Shown here: piece after piece, positions 19,018 to 28,900 of the stretch
Position numbering within the stretch: the stretch's first letter is position 1
Layout: every line of letters begins with the position of its first letter
Translations under genes and position numbers: made by a program
NCBI GenBank assembly: GCA_001313085.1
Contig: BBFE01000033.1
Span: forward strand, 1 to 44,773
Direction of reading: 5' to 3'
DNA length: 44,773 bases
Origin: Paenibacillus sp. JCM 18996
Lineage (GTDB): Bacteria; Bacillota; Bacilli; Paenibacillales; NBRC-103111
Notes under the pieces: model-generated
What the model was told of the DNA's origin: nothing
The model's input: the letters and a program-made list of their open reading frames with translations, nothing else
Databases searched by the model: none

Positions 19018-19056
19018 AAAAAGAACCTCCTGACAGGGCAGGAAAGGTTCTTTTTT
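19018..19056 (+). terminator. Terminator of the sugar ABC operon
   Basis: AAAAAGAACCT...CTG and CAG...AGGTTCTTTTTT form a hairpin with a strong T tail. Confidence 0.85.
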
Positions 19057-19059
19057 GTC

Positions 19060-19388
19060 TTTTCCATGATTCGCTAACGCTTAGCATCTGACACGACAAT
19101 AAAAAAAACTACCTGTAAAGTACTTAATAATATATTCCAGCATACTCCGACAACAGTTTTTTCTTATTTCGCGTTCTTCGGGAGCGGGCAAAAAGTTTCG
19201 GGACTTGATTTCACCTAGTGACTCGTTGTAGTAAGGTACTTTTTTTTTCGTTATTTACAACTTCTCGTGCATGCAAGAAATCATAAAGGAACTGTATTCC
19301 GCTATTTGATGTCCAGAGGGGGTATTTCGGGCAGAGTGTTTTTTTTAAGCTGAAAGATACAAAACGTATCCAGTTGTCAATATAAGGA
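19060..19388. other. Intergenic stretch before the L,D-transpeptidase
   Basis: About 330 bp with no convincing gene. Small minus-strand frames here look like chance. The promoter for the next gene lies at its end. Confidence 0.4.
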
Positions 19389-19426
19389 TTGGCAGTAGTA
19401 TTCAACATATGATACAATATGTATCA
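19389..19426 (+). promoter_or_regulatory. Promoter with overlapping palindrome for the L,D-transpeptidase
   Basis: TTGGCA (19389-19394), an 18-bp spacer, and TACAAT (19413-19418) form a sigma-A-like promoter. The -10 lies inside the perfect palindrome TGATACAATATGTATCA (19410-19426), a likely repressor operator. The gene starts 25 bp downstream. Confidence 0.6.
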
Positions 19427-19450
19427 AAAAACTGACAGGAGGACAACCTT

Positions 19451-20893
19451 TTGGAAAATGGGGAAACTTCGGCCGGAACGGTGCAGGATACGGTGCATCC
19501 TCGGTTTAAACATTATTTGAAATCCAATTTGATCCATATTCGCAAAAAATCTTTACCTGAATTCGAGCGACCCTTTATTTTATGAGAAAATGCTGCGCTA
19601 CTCTGATCCCAAATCCCCTGAAGCACATTACATGCTTGCCAGGAAATACGAGAAAGACGGTGCTTTGGCCAAGGCGCTGTTTCATTACCAGGAGGCAGCC
19701 GGAACGATCACTTCTCCCTATGCAATGAAAGCGAGACAAGCGGCAAGAAACTTGAGAGGCCTAAGTCAAGCGGGACAACAGCAGCTGCACATGATGGCTC
19801 CGCAAAGGAAAGTCTCAGGCTGGGTTAAATGGCTTCTGCTCATCCTCCTTGCCGCCAATCTGGTGCTTCTCATTTTATTGTTGAACATGGATACGGTAAA
19901 AGCCGTTGTGTCCAAAGCCAGACATTGGCCGGTTGGAAAGGAAGTGGTTTACGAGACGGTTGATGTCTCTTTTGTGATCTATCTCCCTACAACGAGGCAG
20001 TCGAGAAAATAGAAAAGACACTATACGGCAAAGCGATGGAGATGGCAAGCAATCAGCCGGGACGCAATATTCAGCTTTTCGGCATCATGACCTCGGACCG
20101 GTCGCTGCTGGGCAGAACGATTCCTTTAACCAGCGAAGCTCTAAAACAATCGGCTTTCGTACAAGCTGAGTATAACGCTTCCATCGACCCGTCGGTGAGG
20201 ATCCGGTTCATAAATCGCGATGTCAGCAAGCAAAGCGCTGTCTCGACTCCACTTAATCAGGTGGCGGTAAATCTGGTGAGAACGGCGCTTCAGTCATACA
20301 TACAGGAGAAGGGTTCTCCCCCTACCAGCATAGAGTCCCTCACAGCCGATTACCCCGATAATTATTTAAGCATCATTCCTGGCGAGGCAGTGACGGGGAT
20401 AACCATGTTGCAGCCAGTTTTGACGGCAAGGGGGGATGGGTGTTCCATCCGAGCGCAGGACAGGTTGAGGATATGTTCTATCCGAACAGCGTGGACGAGC
20501 AGCAGGCGAAGCAAATTCCCTATGAACCTGTAAAAATCATAGTCTCGAAGCAAGACTACACCTTGAAGTTGGTGAGCGGGTCCACCGTTATTGCAAGCAA
20601 ACCGGTGGGGCTCGGTAACCAGGATGCGACGCCGGAAGGGGATTTTACGATACGGGAGCGGGTGATCAAGCGACGGGCAGTCAGCCGAATGTTTATGGTG
20701 AAGCGGGTCTGGGCATGGGCCAATACGCGATTCACGGTACAAATGACCCATCGTCGATAGCGGCGAATAAATCGCTGGGCTGTGTCAGGTTATCCAATCG
20801 GGATATCACGAAATATTTCCACTCGTTCCGAAAGGGGCTCCCGTTCAAATCGTGCAGGCTTCCCGCCGGCATATGAGAATATTGTTGCATTGA
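19451..20893 (+). CDS. L,D-transpeptidase with N-terminal repeat and membrane anchor, frameshifted
   Basis: TTG 19451 follows AGGAGG. After breaks near 19548 the cytoplasmic N-terminus reads YSDPKSPEAHYMLARKYEKD and GALAKALFHYQEAAG (a TPR-like unit), then one membrane helix, WLLLILLAANLVLLILLL. The extracellular part ends with a YkuD domain: VGLGNQDATPEGDFTIRERV, then after a break near 20670 YAIHGTNDPSSIAANKSLGC and VRLSNRDI, which give the catalytic His and Cys (HGTN...SLGCVRL). L,D-transpeptidases form 3-3 cross-links or attach proteins to peptidoglycan and are often sporulation- or stress-related. Further breaks lie near 19990, 20400 and 20830; stop at 20893. About 480 residues. Confidence 0.85.
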
Positions 20894-21066
20894 ATGTCGA
20901 CAGACTTATTTCCAACCAAAAGCCGAACAAGAATGAAACCGCTGCCAAATCCGTTTTTTTATTGGTTGGGATAAACAATTGAAAGCGGATTTTTTACGTG
21001 ACTTACTCTTGAGTAATCAAGGTTTTTTTTGCGTTCATCGGCTTGCATATTTCTTTCTTTTTTTCA

Positions 21067-21258
21067 TCAATCAATGCCTACACAGGCATTTCCTACTTCC
21101 TTAAGCTCAAAGACAGAAGGATGTACCGACGGATTATGGACTATAAAAGAAGCTTCTGATCGAAGCGTTCTTGAGGTTGGTGCGTAACGTGCATTTAGCA
21201 TAGCGGTACGGCCGGGGCCAATGCCGGTAAATTCGGAGCCGACTATTACAACTTTCAA
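21067..21258 (-). CDS. Small conserved-looking protein of unknown function
   Basis: A minus-strand frame of 63 codons from a TTG at 21258 reads KVVIVGSEFTGIGPGRTAML, then ARYAPTSRTLRSEASFIVHN and ends ELKEVGNACVGID. It begins with a beta strand and is rich in small residues. The start has only a weak ribosome binding site and a terminator hairpin lies just before it. No family is recognised. The end of the frame contains a perfect hairpin AATGCCT(4 nt)AGGCATT. Coding status is uncertain. Confidence 0.3.
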   Translation of the reverse strand: MKVVIVGSEFTGIGPGRTAMLNARYAPTSRTLRSEASFIVHNPSVHPSVFELKEVGNACVGID

Positions 21259-21259
21259 C

Positions 21260-21300
21260 AGCGGCTTCTTCCGTTTAAATGGGGGAGCCGCTTGGTTTTT
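21260..21300 (+). terminator. Terminator hairpin facing msrAB
   Basis: AGCGGCT-CTTCC pairs with GGGGG-AGCCGCT around an eight-base loop, followed by TTGGTTTTTTT. It faces the plus direction; no gene that needs it is evident directly upstream apart from the L,D-transpeptidase 370 bp away. Confidence 0.6.
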
Positions 21301-21530
21301 TTGCTTAAACTGCAGTGATGCAGGGATCTTAAGCGTTCAGCTTCCTGTGCGGTTGGAACTCGTTCAACGTGCTGAATTCGATAGGACTTTCTTGGAATTG
21401 AAAAGGTATTTCAATGATTACTGCCGGAGAGCCATTATGACGATCTGATCTTAAACCGGATCCGGAGGGCGGGATTTTTTTATTTTGCGCGGCGATTCTG
21501 GTATGCTGTTAGGTAAAGGAGAGTGATCGC
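21301..21530. other. Intergenic leader of msrAB
   Basis: Nothing is recognised apart from a short GGATCC-centred inverted repeat followed by Ts near 21458-21480, which may be a weak terminator. Confidence 0.3.
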
Positions 21531-22512
21531 ATGAGCGCAGAGCAAATGGAATCAAAATATGAACTCGCGACTTTTGCAGGGGGCTGCTTCTGGTGTATGG
21601 TCACGCCGTTCGAGGAACTTCCCGGCATAATAAAAGTGGTATCCGGTTATACAGGCGGGCACAAGCCGAATCCGACGTACGAGGAAGTATGCTCGGAGAC
21701 TACGGGGCATGCCGAGGCGGTTCAAATCACATTCGACCCGGGCATTTTCCCTTATTCAAAGCTGCTGTCGATTTTCTGGCAGCAGATCGACCGACCGACG
21801 CGGGCGGCAGTTCTTTGACCGGGGCGAGTCGTACCGTACGGCGATTTTTTTTATCATAACGAGGCGCAGAAGGAACAGGCGGAGGCCAGCAAAAAAAGAG
21901 CTGGAGGAAAGCGGCCGATTTGACCGTCCGATCGCCACGCAGATCGTTCCCGCAGCGGAATTCTATCCGGCCGAGGATTATCATCAGGACTATCATCACA
22001 AAAAAACCCGATGAGGTATAAAATGTACCGTAAAGGCTCGGGCCGCGACGCCTTCATCGACAAACACTGGAAATTCACCAAAAAAACCCGGATGAACTGA
22101 AGTCAAGGCTGACTGAGCTGCAGTATCACGTCACGCAGAACAACGGCACGGAGCCTCCGTTCCGCAATGAATTCTGGGATGACCATCGGGAGGGCATATA
22201 TGTGGATATCGTATCCGGCGAGCTTTGTTCAGCTCCATGGATAAGTTCGACTCCGCGTGCGGCTGGCCGAGCTTCACGAAGCCGATGCATCAGAGCCAAG
22301 TGATCGAGAAATCCGATTTGAGCCATTCCATGGTGCGGACGGAAGTACGCAGCAAACAGGCGGATTCCCACCTGGGTCATGTCTTCAACGACGGTCCGCG
22401 CGAAACGGGAGGCCTGCGTTACTGCATCAACTCCGCTGCACTGAGGTTCATTCCCAGGGAAGAGCTGGAGCGGGAAGGCTACGGAGAGTATTTAACGCTG
22501 TTTGACAAATAG
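21531..22512 (+). CDS. msrAB: Fused peptide methionine sulfoxide reductase MsrA-MsrB, frameshifted
   Basis: ATG 21531 follows AAAGGAG. The MsrA part has the catalytic Cys in [19 protein letters not shown], with [20 protein letters not shown] and [12 protein letters not shown]. After breaks near 21795, 21850, 21890 and 22003 it continues [20 protein letters not shown]. The MsrB part reads [75 protein letters not shown] and NSAALRFIP, where RYCIN holds the MsrB catalytic Cys. The fusion reduces both S- and R-methionine sulfoxide in proteins with thioredoxin as electron donor. Zinc CxxC motifs are not visible in MsrB. About 320 residues; no signal peptide, so cytoplasmic. Confidence 0.9.
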
Positions 22513-22538
22513 AAACAAATACAATAACTCACAAAATA

Positions 22539-22577
22539 AAACAAGCAAGCAAAACATCCTGTTTTGCTTGCTTGTTT
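22539..22577 (+). terminator. Terminator after msrAB (18-bp perfect stem)
   Basis: AAACAAGCAAGCAAAACA and its exact complement flank a three-base loop. The flanking A and T stretches would let it work in both directions, and it lies between convergent genes. Confidence 0.85.
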
Positions 22578-22603
22578 CAAAAGAGGCGAACATGGAAATC
22601 GGG

Positions 22604-22990
22604 TTAGTCGCCTAACTGGTGCGGCGTCTCCAGGATGTTCTCAAGGTTGCAGTCGAGGGTGTACAGCTCCGTCTTCTCGCCTGTCACCTCGCAAACAGCG
22701 GTAAAAGAGGAAACCACCTCGCAGCGCGTAACGAAGGAAAGGGCTTTCTTCATCAAATCGCCGCCCGCCTCGTCCGTTTCGCCTTCGCCTGTCTGGGTCG
22801 GCTCCACGTCGGGCGCACCTGCGAAGGCAAAGGTTTCTTCCACCGGAGTTCCCTGAGAGATAATCAGGATTTTATTCTTGACGATATGAATTTCGGTCCG
22901 CTCCGAACTGCTGCCGAGCATTTCCGTTTCGTAGTGCTTATACCATTCGCTGATCGACTGCTTCATAGCGGCTCTTGCATCGGTTAACAT
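22604..22990 (-). CDS. Unknown protein under a c-di-AMP riboswitch (DUF2294-like?)
   Basis: The longest frame starts at 23101, but ATG 22990 is preceded by AGGAGTG and sits downstream of the riboswitch terminator, so it is chosen; this gives 128 residues. It reads MLTDARAAMKQSISEWYKHY, then SERTEIHIVKNKILIISQGT, an acidic linker VEPTQTGEGETDEAGGD, and VTRCEVVSSFTAVCEVTGEK then TELYTLDCNL. The alternation of an N-terminal helix, two strands and a final EVTGEKTELYTLDC block resembles the DUF2294/Na-translocator-like family, but this is only a resemblance. The acidic insert is unusual. No membrane segment. The c-di-AMP riboswitch upstream suggests a link with osmotic balance or the cell wall. 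Confidence 0.55.
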   Translation of the reverse strand: MLTDARAAMKQSISEWYKHYETEMLGSSSERTEIHIVKNKILIISQGTPVEETFAFAGAPDVEPTQTGEGETDEAGGDLMKKALSFVTRCEVVSSFTAVCEVTGEKTELYTLDCNLENILETPHQLGD

Positions 22991-23033
22991 TGTGCTTTCA
23001 CTCCTATTCGGCAATGTTTTGCGGGAGACAACA

Positions 23034-23077
23034 AAAGAAGCCCGTCGAAATAGAGGGAACTCTATTCGTGGACTTCT
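23034..23077 (-). terminator. Expression-platform terminator of the riboswitch
   Basis: On the minus strand AGAAGTCC-CGAATAGAG pairs with CTCTATTTCG-GGGCTTCTTTT around a four-base loop and ends in Ts. It lies between the aptamer and ATG 22990. Another small hairpin CACGGC(4 nt)GCCGTG is at 23083-23098. Confidence 0.8.
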
Positions 23078-23117
23078 TCCCACACGGCGGAAGCCGTGCA
23101 TTGCACGATAGTTGTTG

Positions 23118-23277
23118 CCTCTCCCTATACGCTTGCGAGGTTAGCTGACGGATTCGGGCGTGAGAGTCACCCTACCAAAGAAGCCTTCCTGTGGATTCAC
23201 CCCTGGAATTGCCGGCGCGCCGGCAGCTCCGATTGGTTCCCCCGCTTCTCATTCGAAAATGAGAATTCAGCGATTTA
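23118..23277 (-). promoter_or_regulatory. c-di-AMP riboswitch (ydaO/yuaA type)
   Basis: The minus strand carries, in order, the conserved blocks of the ydaO-yuaA aptamer: AATCGCTGAATTC, AGCGGGGGAACCAAT, GGGGTGAATCC, GGTAGGGTGAC, GCCCGAATCCGTCAGCTAAC and CTCGCAAGCG. Variable hairpins fall between them as expected. ydaO RNAs bind two c-di-AMP molecules and usually turn genes off by terminator formation; a terminator follows at 23034-23077. The controlled gene is the unknown one at 22604-22990. Confidence 0.95.
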
Positions 23278-23459
23278 AAAGTTCACTTAAACAGATAAAG
23301 TGCTGTACATCTATTATAAACTACAAAAGGCACTCCTGAAACCATGTCAAACCGCTAATATGACCGTTTACAGCGAATATTTGAAGATTATTGGCGAAAA
23401 TAATGATATTTTATTCAAGGTATCTGCCATATACTCTCGAAATCTGTCGTTTACACAGA
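23278..23459 (-). promoter_or_regulatory. Leader region with a possible riboswitch promoter
   Basis: On the minus strand a TATAAT at about 23313-23318 has a weak TTTCAG -35 17 bp ahead, suitable for transcribing the riboswitch and its gene. No terminator after the melA stop is clear. Confidence 0.35.
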
Positions 23460-24762
23460 TTATTGGTATTTGGGCAGCCAAGAGCCATGGGCTTCAATCA
23501 GCTCGTCGCACATGGCCACGATGTCGTCAATCGACAGCTCGGCGGCTGTGTGAGGGTCTAGCAGCGCCGCATGGTAGATGTGCTCTTTCTTCAGCGTCAT
23601 TGCCGCTTCGATGGTCAGCAGCTGGGTGTTGATATTGGTACGGTTCAACGCGGCCAGCTGAGGGGGCAGATCTCCCACATAAGTCGGAGTGACGCCGTTC
23701 TTGTCCACCAGGCAGGTTACCTCCACGCAGGCTTCCTTCGGCAGGTTGGTGATCAGTCCGGTGTTCATCACGTTGCCGCCGATGCGGAACGGCTCGTTGG
23801 TTTCCATTGCCTCGAACATATAAGAAGCGTACTCTTTGGAACGCGTATGTTCGAGATTCTTGTTGTTCACCATCTCTTCCCTCATTGTCTTCCAGCGGTC
23901 GATCTGGCGGACACAGCGGCGCGGATACTCGTCGAGCGGAATATTGAAGCGGTCGATCAACTCCGGATAATTTCTTTTGATGAAGTACGGGTGATATTCC
24001 GCATTGTGCTCGGAAGACTCGGTCACGTAGTAGCCGAAGCGGAACATCATCTCGTAGCGCACCATGTCGTCGTGCTTTTCTTTCTGTCTCTCGGCGGCTC
24101 TGCGCTTGATCTCGGGATACAGGTCCCGGCCTTCCCTGGTTACTTCCAGCAGCCAGGCCATGTGGTTGATTCCGGCGATTTTGGCCTGCACTCCTTCGGT
24201 GTCCATTTCGAGGCTTTTGAACAGATGCGGGATGCATCCCTGCACGCTGTGGCAGAGTCCGACTGTTTTCACTCCTCCGTAAGTGTTCATTACATTGGTG
24301 AGAACAGCCATCGGGTTCGTGTAATTTAAGAACAAAGCGTCAGGGCACACTTCCTGGATATCCCGGGCAAAATCGAGCATCACCGGGATCGTGCGCAGGT
24401 TGCGGAAAATGCCGCCGATTCCGACAGTGTCGGCTATCGTCTGGCGCAAGCCGTATTTCTTCGGAATTTCAAAATCGGTAATCGTACAAGGGTCGTATCC
24501 GCCGACCTGGATGGCGTTTACTACAAATTTCGCGCCCCTGAGCGCTTCTTTGCGGTCGCTGTAAGCTTTAATGCTGCAGCCGCTGCCTGTAGTGGCCTTC
24601 AGGTTGTTCAGCATGTTCTCCGAATCCTTCAAACGCTCAGGGTCGATATCGAACAAAGCTAATTCATAATCCTGAAGCGCGGGGGTCATCATGCAGTCTC
24701 CAAGGACATTTTTTTGGCAAAAAACGGTACTTCCTGCTCCTAAAAAAGGTAATTTTCGGCAC
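23460..24762 (-). CDS. melA: Alpha-galactosidase, GH4 family
   Basis: GTG 24762 follows AAGGAGG. With two small frame fixes (T run near 24745, A run near 24712) the start reads PKITFLGAGSTVFAKNVLGD, the NAD-binding Rossmann loop of GH4. The remainder is intact: FVVNAIQVGGYDPCTITDFE, ALFLNYTNPMAVLTNVMNTY, KTVGLCHSVQGC (metal-ligand Cys and His), KIAGINHMAWLLEV, and ESSEHNAEYHPYF. These residues are those of MelA-type NAD+/Mn2+-dependent alpha-galactosidases, which cleave melibiose-like alpha-galactosides by a redox mechanism in the cytoplasm. About 433 residues, normal. It is divergent from the AraC gene at 24940, and a cre box sits in its leader. Confidence 0.93.
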
Positions 24763-24777
24763 AGCTGTGTTCCTCCT

Positions 24778-24791
24778 TGAAAGTGGTTTCA
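24778..24791. promoter_or_regulatory. cre-like box in the melA leader
   Basis: TGAAAGTGGTTTCA matches the cre consensus TGNAANCGNTTNCA except at one central base and is a near-palindrome. It lies 16 bp ahead of the melA start, where CcpA would block elongation or initiation. Confidence 0.6.
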
Positions 24792-24939
24792 TTTCTAAAC
24801 AAACTATACGCCTATATACAACGGTTTCGAATGGAGAGATTCCACTTTCATATGGACAGATGTAGTTTTTTTTGTTGATAAAATGAGAAATAATAGCCTG
24901 AGTTCCTGTGAACCGGAAAATCCGAAAGGAGTGCGGCTT

Positions 24940-25802
24940 ATGCCGGCCTATTCACATGCGGTGGCGATCAATCCCTCTCCCGGCAAAGGTGAGATCACAG
25001 TCCTGTTCAGCGGAGAATCGCAAACCCGGGCGTCCCATAAAGTGGGCCCCCAGCTTTTGGATTATTATTTGCTGCATTTTGTAACTTCTGGTAAAGGAAG
25101 CTTTTATTCAATGGGAAAAGGATATGAGATTGGGGCGGGCAGCAGCTTTATTATTTTTTCCGGGAGAGTTGTCCAGCTACGAATCGGATCCGCATGAGCT
25201 GGAAATACCGTTGGATCGGATTCAGGGGCGACCGTATCGCGGAATATCTCAGCCAAATCGGAATTTCTCCCCACCAGCCTGTCATCCATACGGAACAGAA
25301 GCGGAGAATCAATGCGCTGCTGAGCCAAACCTTCGTCTGCCTTCAGAGAGCCGAAAGGGGCTGCGACATGAAGACGGGCGGCTATATGAGGCTGCTGCTG
25401 GCGGAATACGCCAAAGAATCGAAGACCTCGGTAAAGGAGCAGAAGGTGAGCGAAGCCATCCGCCAGCAGGTGGAACAAGCGGTCCGGTGGATTACACTGC
25501 AATACTCCCAGCCGGTTTCGATCGAAGAAATGGCACGCTCGCTCGGTACCACCGCACGTATTTGTCCAAGATGTTCAAGCAGTTCACTGGGATGTCGCCG
25601 ATGAATTTTCTGCTTAAAGTACGGATGGAGCGCGCCAAATTGCTGTTGGACCAGCCTTTGACGATTGAGGAGGTCGCTTCTTCGGTGGGTTTTGCGGACC
25701 CGCTCTATTTTTTTTCCAAGCAGTTTAAAAAAATGGTACGGCTGCTCCCCGACGGAGTTCCGCGGCAAAATCCATACGGAAGACGGTAACTGTGTCGTAT
25801 GA
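24940..25802 (+). CDS. AraC-family regulator, divergent from melA, frameshifted
   Basis: An ATG at 24883 is in frame, but ATG 24940 follows GAAAGGAG and is preferred. The N-terminal cupin reads EITVLFSGESQTRASHKVGP, then LDYYLLHFVTSGKGSFYSMG and, after a break near 25160, FPGELSSYESDPHEPWKYRW in shifted frames. The C-terminal domain has AVRWITLQYSQPVSIEEMAR, HRTYLSKMFKQFTGMSPMNF, AKLLLDQPLTIEEVASSVGF and FSKQFKKW: two helix-turn-helix units. This is the RafR/MsmR style of regulator that activates alpha-galactoside genes. Breaks lie near 25160, 25195, 25550, 25708 and 25732. Corrected stop at 25802, about 285 residues. Confidence 0.85.
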
Positions 25803-25953
25803 TGAAAATAAAAGACTGCCGGGCCTTGTCAAATCCGCGGTCAATGTGCAATATTTTACAAGACAAAAGAGGGAGTAAAATAGTACAATAGAATGTGGGA
25901 GAAAATAGGCAACTCGTACTGACAGCAAAACTGATCTGGAGAGGATACGGAAT

Positions 25954-28900
25954 ATGTCGGAACAGGAAAATAACAACGGACAGGACCACAACCTGCAAAA
26001 CAACCAATCTGATGTGCAAATAGATACCAGAGAGCTGCTCAACGCGTTGATTGCTCTGAAGAACGGAAAGTTTGACTACAGGATGCCGTACGACCAGACC
26101 GGAATCACGGGAAAAGTCGCCGATACCTTCAATGAGATCATGGAGATGCAGGAAAGTCTCGTCAATGAGGTCAAGACGGTGGCGAGAGTCGTCGGCAAAG
26201 AAGGAAAATTGTCCAGAAGGTTTACGCATAAAAAAATACGGGCGGCAGCTGGCAGGATTGCTCCGAGTCGCTGAACGGACTGATTATCGACCTCATCCAG
26301 CCTACCAGCGAAATGGTCCGCGTAATTAACGCGGTGGCTCAAGGGGACCTGTCGCAAAAGGTGGAGCTCGAGTACGAAGGCGCGCCCTGACAGGCGAATT
26401 TTTTGAGGACGGCCAACAACATCAATATGATGGTGAACCAGCTGTCGACATTCGCTTCCGAGGTTACGCGCGTTGCGCGGGAGGTAGGTACGGACGGCAA
26501 GCTGGGCGGGCAGGCGGACGTCAAGGGCGTATCCGGAACATGGAAGGACCTGACCGACAGCGTCAACAACATGGCGAGCAATCTGACCGACCAGGTCCGT
26601 AACATCGCCGGAGTGACGACGGCTGTGGCGAAAGGGGATCTGTCGAAGCAGATCACCGTTAACGCGAAGGGCGAGTTCCTTGAGCTGAAGAACACGATCA
26701 ACACGATGGTGGATCAGCTTTCCACGTTCGCCTCCGAGGTTACGCGTGTGGCGCTCGAGGTAGGTACGGAAGGGAAGCTGGGCGGCCAGGCGGACGTGAA
26801 AGGCGTCTCGGGCACATGGCGCGACCTGACCGAAAGCGTGAACAATATGGCGAGCAACCTGACCGGCCAAGTTCGGAACATCGCGGTAGTCACCACTGCC
26901 GTGGCGAACGGGGATTTGTCGAAGAAGATTACGGCGGACGTTCAAGGGGAAATGTTCGAGCTGAAGAACACGATCAATACAATGGTGGACCAACTCTCGA
27001 CATTCGCCTCCGAGGTGACGAGGATGGCCCGTGAGGTCGGCACCGAAGGGATTCTCGGCGGACAAGCCGAGGTTACGGGCGTTGCCGGCACATGGCGCGA
27101 CTTGACCGAAAGCGTCAACTATATGGCGAGCAATTTGACCAACCAGGTGCGCAACATCGCGGAGGTTACCACAGCGGTCGCGAACGGAGATCTTGGCAAG
27201 AAAATCACCGTTGATGTCAAAGGGGAAATGCTGCAGCTCAAGAGCACCATCAACACGATGGTGGAGCAGCTGTCCACTTTCGCTTCCGAGGTTACAAGGG
27301 TGGCGAGAGAGGTTTCGACGGAAGGCAAGCTGGGCGGGCAGGCGGACGTGAAAGGCGTGTCGGGCACCTGGAAAGACTTGACCGACAGCGTGAACTACAT
27401 GGCGGGCACATTGACCGACCAGGTGCGGAATATCGCCGAGGTAACGACCGCGGTCGCCAAAGGGGATCTGTCCAAGCAGATCACCGTCAACGCGAAGGGC
27501 GAAATCCTGGAGCTGAAGAACACGATCAATACGATGGTGGACCAGCTCTCCACTTTCGCCTCCGAGGTTACAAGGGTGGCGCGCGAGGTTGGTACGCTCG
27601 GAATACTTGGCGGACAAGCCCAGGTTAAAGGAGTTGCGGGCACATGGCGCGACTTGACCGAAAGCGTTAACTATATGGCCAGCAATCTGACAGACCAGGT
27701 GCGGAATATCGCCGTAGTCACCACTGCGGTGGCGAACGGGGATTTGTCGAAGAAGATTACAGCCGACGTTCAAGGGGAAATGTTCGAGCTGAAGAACACG
27801 ATCAATACGATGGTGGACCAGCTTTCCACGTTCGCCTCCGAGGTTACGCGCGTGGCGCGAGAGGTAGGTACGGAAGGGAAGCTGGGCGGCCAGGCACAGG
27901 TGAAAGACGTAGGCGGCACATGGAAGGATTTGACCGAAAGCGTTAATAACATGGCGCGCAACCTCACCGACCAGGTGCGGAATATCGCCGACGTGACGAC
28001 GGCAGTTGCCAAAGGGGACTTGTCGAAGAAGATCACGGTAGATGTCAAAGGAGAAATTCTGCAGCTTAAAAAAACACCATCAATACGATGGTGGACCAGC
28101 TGAGCAACTTCGCTTCCGAGGTTACCCGCGTATCGCGCGAGGTAGGCACGGAAGGAAAGCTGGGCGGCCAGGCGGATGTGAAGGACGTTTCCGGAACGTG
28201 GAAAGATTTGACCGACACGGTGAACTATATGACGGGCAACCTGACTTCTCAGGTGCGTAACATCGCAGGAGTAACCACAGCGGTCGCGAACGGCGACCTT
28301 TCGAAGAAAATCACGGTGGACGTCAAAGGCGAGCTGCTGGAGCTGAAGAACACGATCAATACGATGGTGGACCAGCTGAATTCCTTCGCTTCCGAGGTTA
28401 CGCGCGTTGCGCGCGAGGTAGGTACGGAAGGTAAGCTGGGCGGCCAAGCGACGGTCCGCGGCGTAGGCGGTATCTGGAAGGACCTGACCGACAACGTTAA
28501 CATCATGGCGAGCAACCTGACCGACCAGGTGCGGGGAATCGCCAAAGTCGTGACCGCGGTAGCGAACGGTAACTTGAAGCAGAAGCTCACCGTGGATGCA
28601 AAAGGCGAAATCTCGGAGCTGACCGATACGATCAATAACATGATCGACACGCTTGCCACCTTCGCCGACCAGGTAACTACGGTTGCCCGCGAAGTGGGCG
28701 CGGAAGGGAAACTTGGCGGCCAGGCGAATGTGCCGGGCGCCGCGGGAACTTGGCGGGACCTGACCGACAACGTTAACTACATGGCGAGTACGCTGACCAC
28801 CCAGGTGCGCGCGATCACGAACGTTGCGACCGCGGTTACCAAAGGAGACCTGTCGCGTACGATTGCGGTTGCGGCGGCCGGAGAGGTTGCCGCTCTGAAG

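Noticed and set aside
23527..24329. Long frames on both strands over melA
   Set aside because: The GH4 frame is complete with all catalytic motifs; the others are shadows.
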